Made by a program: the position numbers and the translations under genes
Assembly: GCA_963822255.1 (NCBI GenBank)
Contig: CAWGGV010000008.1
Span: 868,001-932,000 of the forward strand
Source of the DNA: UBA7803 sp963822255
Lineage (GTDB): Bacteria > Pseudomonadota > Gammaproteobacteria > Pseudomonadales > Azotimanducaceae
Length of the DNA: 64,000 nucleotides
Direction of reading: 5' to 3'
Shown here: positions 61,548-64,000 of the stretch, piece by piece
Numbering within the stretch: the first letter of the stretch is position 1
Layout of the letters: each line of letters starts with the position of its first letter
The notes under the pieces: generated by a model
Told to the model about the DNA's origin: nothing
What the model saw: the letters and a program-made list of their open reading frames with translations, nothing else
Databases searched by the model: none

Positions 61548-62071
61548 CCATGAGCTCGAACGACGAGGCAAGCGCAGCCGCCGAAGAGGACTTCCGCACC
61601 CGCGCAGTGCTGCTGCGCAAAGGCAATCAGTACGAAGACATGACCGTGGGCCGGGTGTTCGAGCATCACTGGGGCCGCACCATCAGCGACGGCGACAACG
61701 CCGCCTTCACCACCGCTACCCTGTCGTTTTGCCCGCTGTACTTCAACGAGCCGTACGCCAGATCCATGGGCCACCCCAAGGTCGTGGTCAATCCGCTGCT
61801 GGTGTTCAACACCGTGTTCGGACTGTCGGTGGAAGATCTCTCAGAAGGTGGCGGGCCTTTCCTCGGCGTCGACGGCTGTGTGTTTCAGGAGCCCGTCTAC
61901 GTCGGCGACACTCTGACTGCCCGCAGCACCGTGAAGATCGCCCGGGAGTCCAAGGGCCAGGCGGGGTTCGGCATCGTCACCTGGCACACCGAGGGCTTCA
62001 ATCAGCACGGTGACAAGGTGGTCGAATTTCACCGTACCAATCTGGTGCGCCAGCGCCAGCGGGCATCGTAG
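61544..62071 (+). CDS. MaoC-family (R)-specific enoyl-CoA hydratase-like protein, first
   Basis: The 175-residue hotdog protein overlaps the MmgE/PrpD stop by four bases (ATGA). It contains YEDMTVGRVFEHHWGRTISDGDNAAFTTATLSFCPLYFNEPYARSMGHPKVVVNPLL, a MaoC-type N-terminal half with the Asp-x(4)-His-like catalytic region in altered form. It pairs with the next gene, also MaoC-like, and the two probably form a heterodimer or a double-hotdog hydratase such as mesaconyl-CoA hydratase. That role is inferred from context. Confidence 0.88.
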   Translation: MTMSSNDEASAAAEEDFRTRAVLLRKGNQYEDMTVGRVFEHHWGRTISDGDNAAFTTATLSFCPLYFNEPYARSMGHPKVVVNPLLVFNTVFGLSVEDLSEGGGPFLGVDGCVFQEPVYVGDTLTARSTVKIARESKGQAGFGIVTWHTEGFNQHGDKVVEFHRTNLVRQRQRAS

Positions 62072-62079
62072 GAACCGCC

Positions 62080-62577
62080 ATGGCACTCACCGGCGACCTC
62101 AACTACTTCGAGAATTTCGCGCCCGGTCAGGTGTTCCGCCACGCCCGCGGCAAGACCATGTGCGAGCAGGACAACGTGGGCATCACCCTGCAGGTGCTGA
62201 ACACTGCCGAGGCGCACTTCAACGAAGACGTCATGCAGAAGAACGCCATGGGGCGTCAGGGCTGGAACAGACGGGTGCAGTTCGGCGGGGTCACCATCGC
62301 CATGGTCATCGGCATGGCCATGCAGGACACGGGCGAGAACGCGGTGAGGGAGCTCGGGCTCGACCGCATCCGCCTGAAGACGCCCGTGTTCCACGGCGAC
62401 ACCCTGTATGCCTACACCGAGGTGCTGGCCACCGAAGACGGCGACCTACCGGACGCCGGCATCGTCACGTTCAAGCACTTTGGCGTGAATCAAGACGACA
62501 AGGTGGTGTTCGAAGGCGAGCGCCGGGTGCTCATCAAACGCAGAAGCCACTATCTGACAGACGGACAAGACTCATGA
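62080..62577 (+). CDS. MaoC-family (R)-specific enoyl-CoA hydratase-like protein, second
   Basis: The 165-residue protein has the MaoC segment FENFAPGQVFRHARGKTMCEQDNVGITLQVLNTAEAHFNEDVMQKN, then QFGGVTIAMVIGMAMQDTGENA and VFHGDTLYAYTEVLATED. It starts nine bases after the first MaoC gene, and its stop overlaps the next ATG. Two adjacent MaoC genes of this kind beside a CitE-like lyase are typical of mesaconyl-/itaconyl-CoA metabolism clusters. Confidence 0.88.
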   Translation: MALTGDLNYFENFAPGQVFRHARGKTMCEQDNVGITLQVLNTAEAHFNEDVMQKNAMGRQGWNRRVQFGGVTIAMVIGMAMQDTGENAVRELGLDRIRLKTPVFHGDTLYAYTEVLATEDGDLPDAGIVTFKHFGVNQDDKVVFEGERRVLIKRRSHYLTDGQDS

Positions 62578-63494
62578 GCCAGACGACCGAGCGCCCTCGG
62601 CGGGCGCGACGATGCCAGCTTTCCGTGCCCGGAAGCTCCGACAAGATGCTGTCGAAGGCCGCCGGCCTCGACATCGATCATGTGTTCCTCGATCTCGAGG
62701 ACGCGGTGGCACCGAGCGCCAAGGCCGACGCGCGGGGCAGGATCGTCGAGGCCCTGAACGGGCTGGCGTGGAAGCCGCGCACCCTGTGCGTGCGCATCAA
62801 CGATGTCGACACCGAGTGGTGCCACGACGACGTGATCGAGGTGGTCACCGGCGCGGGCGACAAGCTCGACACCATAATGCTCACCAAGGCAAAACGTCCC
62901 GAGGACGTGGTGTTCGTGCACCTGTTGCTCGATCAGCTCGAGGCGAAGCTCTCGCTCAGCCGCCGCATCGGCATCGAGTGTCTCATCGAGGAGGTGGAAG
63001 GCATGATGCGGGTGGACGAGATCGCCGCCTGCTCCGATCGCCTCGAGTGCCTGATCTTCGGCATGGGCGACTACTCCGCCAGCCAGCAGATGCAGCTCGG
63101 CTACGTGGGCTCGTCGGGCACGTATCCGCCCGACGTCTGGCACTATCCCCGCTACCGGATGACCATCGCCTGCCGCGCCAACGGGCTCGACCCGGTGGAC
63201 GGTCCGTACGCCAATTTCAGGAACCCCGAGGGCTACACGCGCGAGGCAGAGCGATCCTACGTGCTCGGCATGGTGGGCAAGTGGGCCATCCACCCGAGCC
63301 AGGTGGAGCTGGCCAACGCCGTGTTCACCCCCGACGCCGAGGCGGTGGAAGCCGCGCGCAAGCAGAAGGCTGCTTACGCCGAAGCCCTTGAGCAGGGCCT
63401 CGGCGCCATCAACGTGGACGGCGTGATGGTGGACGCAGCCAGCATCCGCATCGTCCAGAACCTGATCGACCGTGCCGACCTGATCGGGTTGTGA
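62574..63494 (+). CDS. CitE-like CoA ester lyase (HpcH/HpaI-related TIM barrel)
   Basis: The 306-residue protein shows RCQLSVPGSSDKMLSKAAGLDIDHVFLDLEDAVAPSAKADAR, with the family's Asp-Leu-Glu-Asp-Ala-Val signature and the Mg-binding Glu in RIGIECLIEEVEGMMRVDEIA. A second metal Asp is in LIFGMGDYSAS. The C-terminal GKWAIHPSQVELAN is also typical. It would cleave malyl-, citramalyl- or beta-methylmalyl-CoA to acyl-CoA and glyoxylate or pyruvate. It overlaps the second MaoC gene by four bases. Confidence 0.92.
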   Translation: MSQTTERPRRARRCQLSVPGSSDKMLSKAAGLDIDHVFLDLEDAVAPSAKADARGRIVEALNGLAWKPRTLCVRINDVDTEWCHDDVIEVVTGAGDKLDTIMLTKAKRPEDVVFVHLLLDQLEAKLSLSRRIGIECLIEEVEGMMRVDEIAACSDRLECLIFGMGDYSASQQMQLGYVGSSGTYPPDVWHYPRYRMTIACRANGLDPVDGPYANFRNPEGYTREAERSYVLGMVGKWAIHPSQVELANAVFTPDAEAVEAARKQKAAYAEALEQGLGAINVDGVMVDAASIRIVQNLIDRADLIGL

Positions 63495-63507
63495 GACCTT
63501 TTCACGC

Positions 63508-63569
63508 GTGGGAGCGGCCTCCCGGCCGCGATTGCTTCCGGGAGGTCGCGGCCGGGAGGCCGCTCCCAC
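63508..63569. repeat. REP-like palindrome pair, locus F
   Basis: A unit starting GTGGGAGCGGCC at 63508 faces a reverse unit ending GGCCGCTCCCAC at 63569, with a 14-base spacer. It sits inside the operon, between the CitE-like lyase and the acyl-CoA dehydrogenase, where it may change the relative level of the two messages. Confidence 0.88.
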
Positions 63570-63588
63570 ACTACACAGCAGGCAAGCC

Positions 63589-64000
63589 ATGACTGAACAT
63601 TACCTCACCGAAGAACGCCGCATGATCCAGGAGTCGGCCCGGGAGTTCACCGCCAGGGAGGTGCTGCCCGTTGCCAACGAGCTGGACCCGGTCCAGGGCG
63701 ACATCCCGGACGGTCTGCGCCGCAAGATGGGCGAGATGGGCTACTTCGGCATCCGCACCCCGGAGGAATACGGCGGCCTCGGGCTCGGCGTCTTCGAGTA
63801 CTGCCTGATCGCCGAAGAGCTGGCTCGTGGCTGGATGAGCGTCGCCAGCATCATCGCCCGCGCCGCGTCGCTGATGGGCGTGGGCGGCTGGCCCGAGGAG
63901 AAGCGCCTCGACCTCACCCGTAAGGCAGCCCGTGGCGAGTACCTGGCTGCGGTCGCGTTGTCGGAGCCGAACGCCGGATCGGACCTCGCCGGCGTGAGCT
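63589..64000 (+). CDS. Acyl-CoA dehydrogenase, N-terminal part
   Basis: The first 137 residues are in the window. They show the acyl-CoA dehydrogenase N-terminal domain (EERRMIQESAREFTAREVLPVANELD) and the start of the middle domain, ending VALSEPNAGSDLAGV, the flavin/substrate contact motif. The catalytic base lies beyond the edge. As the last visible gene of the MmgE/PrpD, MaoC, MaoC, CitE operon it probably supplies the unsaturated CoA ester used by the MaoC pair. Confidence 0.9.
   Translation, partial: MTEHYLTEERRMIQESAREFTAREVLPVANELDPVQGDIPDGLRRKMGEMGYFGIRTPEEYGGLGLGVFEYCLIAEELARGWMSVASIIARAASLMGVGGWPEEKRLDLTRKAARGEYLAAVALSEPNAGSDLAGVS

Overview
The window is 64 kb of high-GC, gene-dense chromosome with no tRNA, rRNA, phage, insertion sequence or CRISPR array that I can see. 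IlvB/IlvN of the isozyme I type, a YajR-type MFS protein with a C-terminal YAM domain, an SO2930-type diheme protein and Pseudomonas-style REP elements point to a gammaproteobacterium, probably uncultured. The species cannot be named from this window. Five acyl-CoA dehydrogenase genes and many CoA-ester enzymes indicate an aerobic heterotroph that oxidises diverse carboxylic acids.

Layout. 1-5.5 kb: TesB thioesterase, Prx5-type peroxiredoxin, zinc-carboxypeptidase-like lipoprotein, NUDIX CoA pyrophosphatase, EamA permease, cytochrome c. 5.4-8.6 kb: a TetR regulator divergent from a two-subunit acyl-CoA dehydrogenase pair, with a perfect palindromic operator between them. 8.6-14.2 kb: YajR, a secreted S10 peptidase, and a beta-helix lipoprotein paired with a diheme lipoprotein. 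14.2-20.5 kb: GtrA, a ThDP enzyme, a frameshifted GPH-type MFS gene, a hotdog thioesterase, three tandem hairpins, and fumC. 20.5-28 kb: an acyl-CoA dehydrogenase, a methyltransferase, an enoyl-CoA hydratase/hydrolase/DUF169 operon, a repeat-rich intergenic region, and PPOX and ferritin-like genes. 28-29 kb: two small heat-shock genes behind a sigma-32-like promoter. 29-35 kb: an operon of amidohydrolase, ThDP enzyme, GIY-YIG-like protein and acyl-CoA dehydrogenase, then an MFS gene. 35-43 kb: Bcp, a methyltransferase, a luciferase-like monooxygenase, an outer-membrane barrel, an ECF sigma/YciI pair and a form II CoxL-like subunit. 43-45.3 kb: ilvBN, preceded by a Val/Leu-rich leader peptide and hairpin that look like a transcription attenuator. 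45.4-54 kb: MscL, MFS, FAH hydrolase, alcohol dehydrogenase, PdxA, RibB with a dead RibA-like domain, and a CaiB-type CoA-transferase. 54-60 kb: an N-acyl-D-amino-acid deacylase, a short asparaginase-like protein, a hydrolase/acyltransferase operon and a sucrase/ferredoxin-like protein. 60-64 kb: an operon of MmgE/PrpD, two MaoC proteins, a CitE-like lyase and an acyl-CoA dehydrogenase running off the end, which looks like a pathway for a branched dicarboxylic acyl-CoA.

Two loci, an amidohydrolase at 32.2-33.4 kb and ilvB at 43.3-45.0 kb, are broken by many single-base indels although the protein sequence is otherwise well preserved. Two more genes carry one indel each. This looks more like local base-calling error than gene decay. 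At least six intergenic spaces carry one family of REP-like palindromes.
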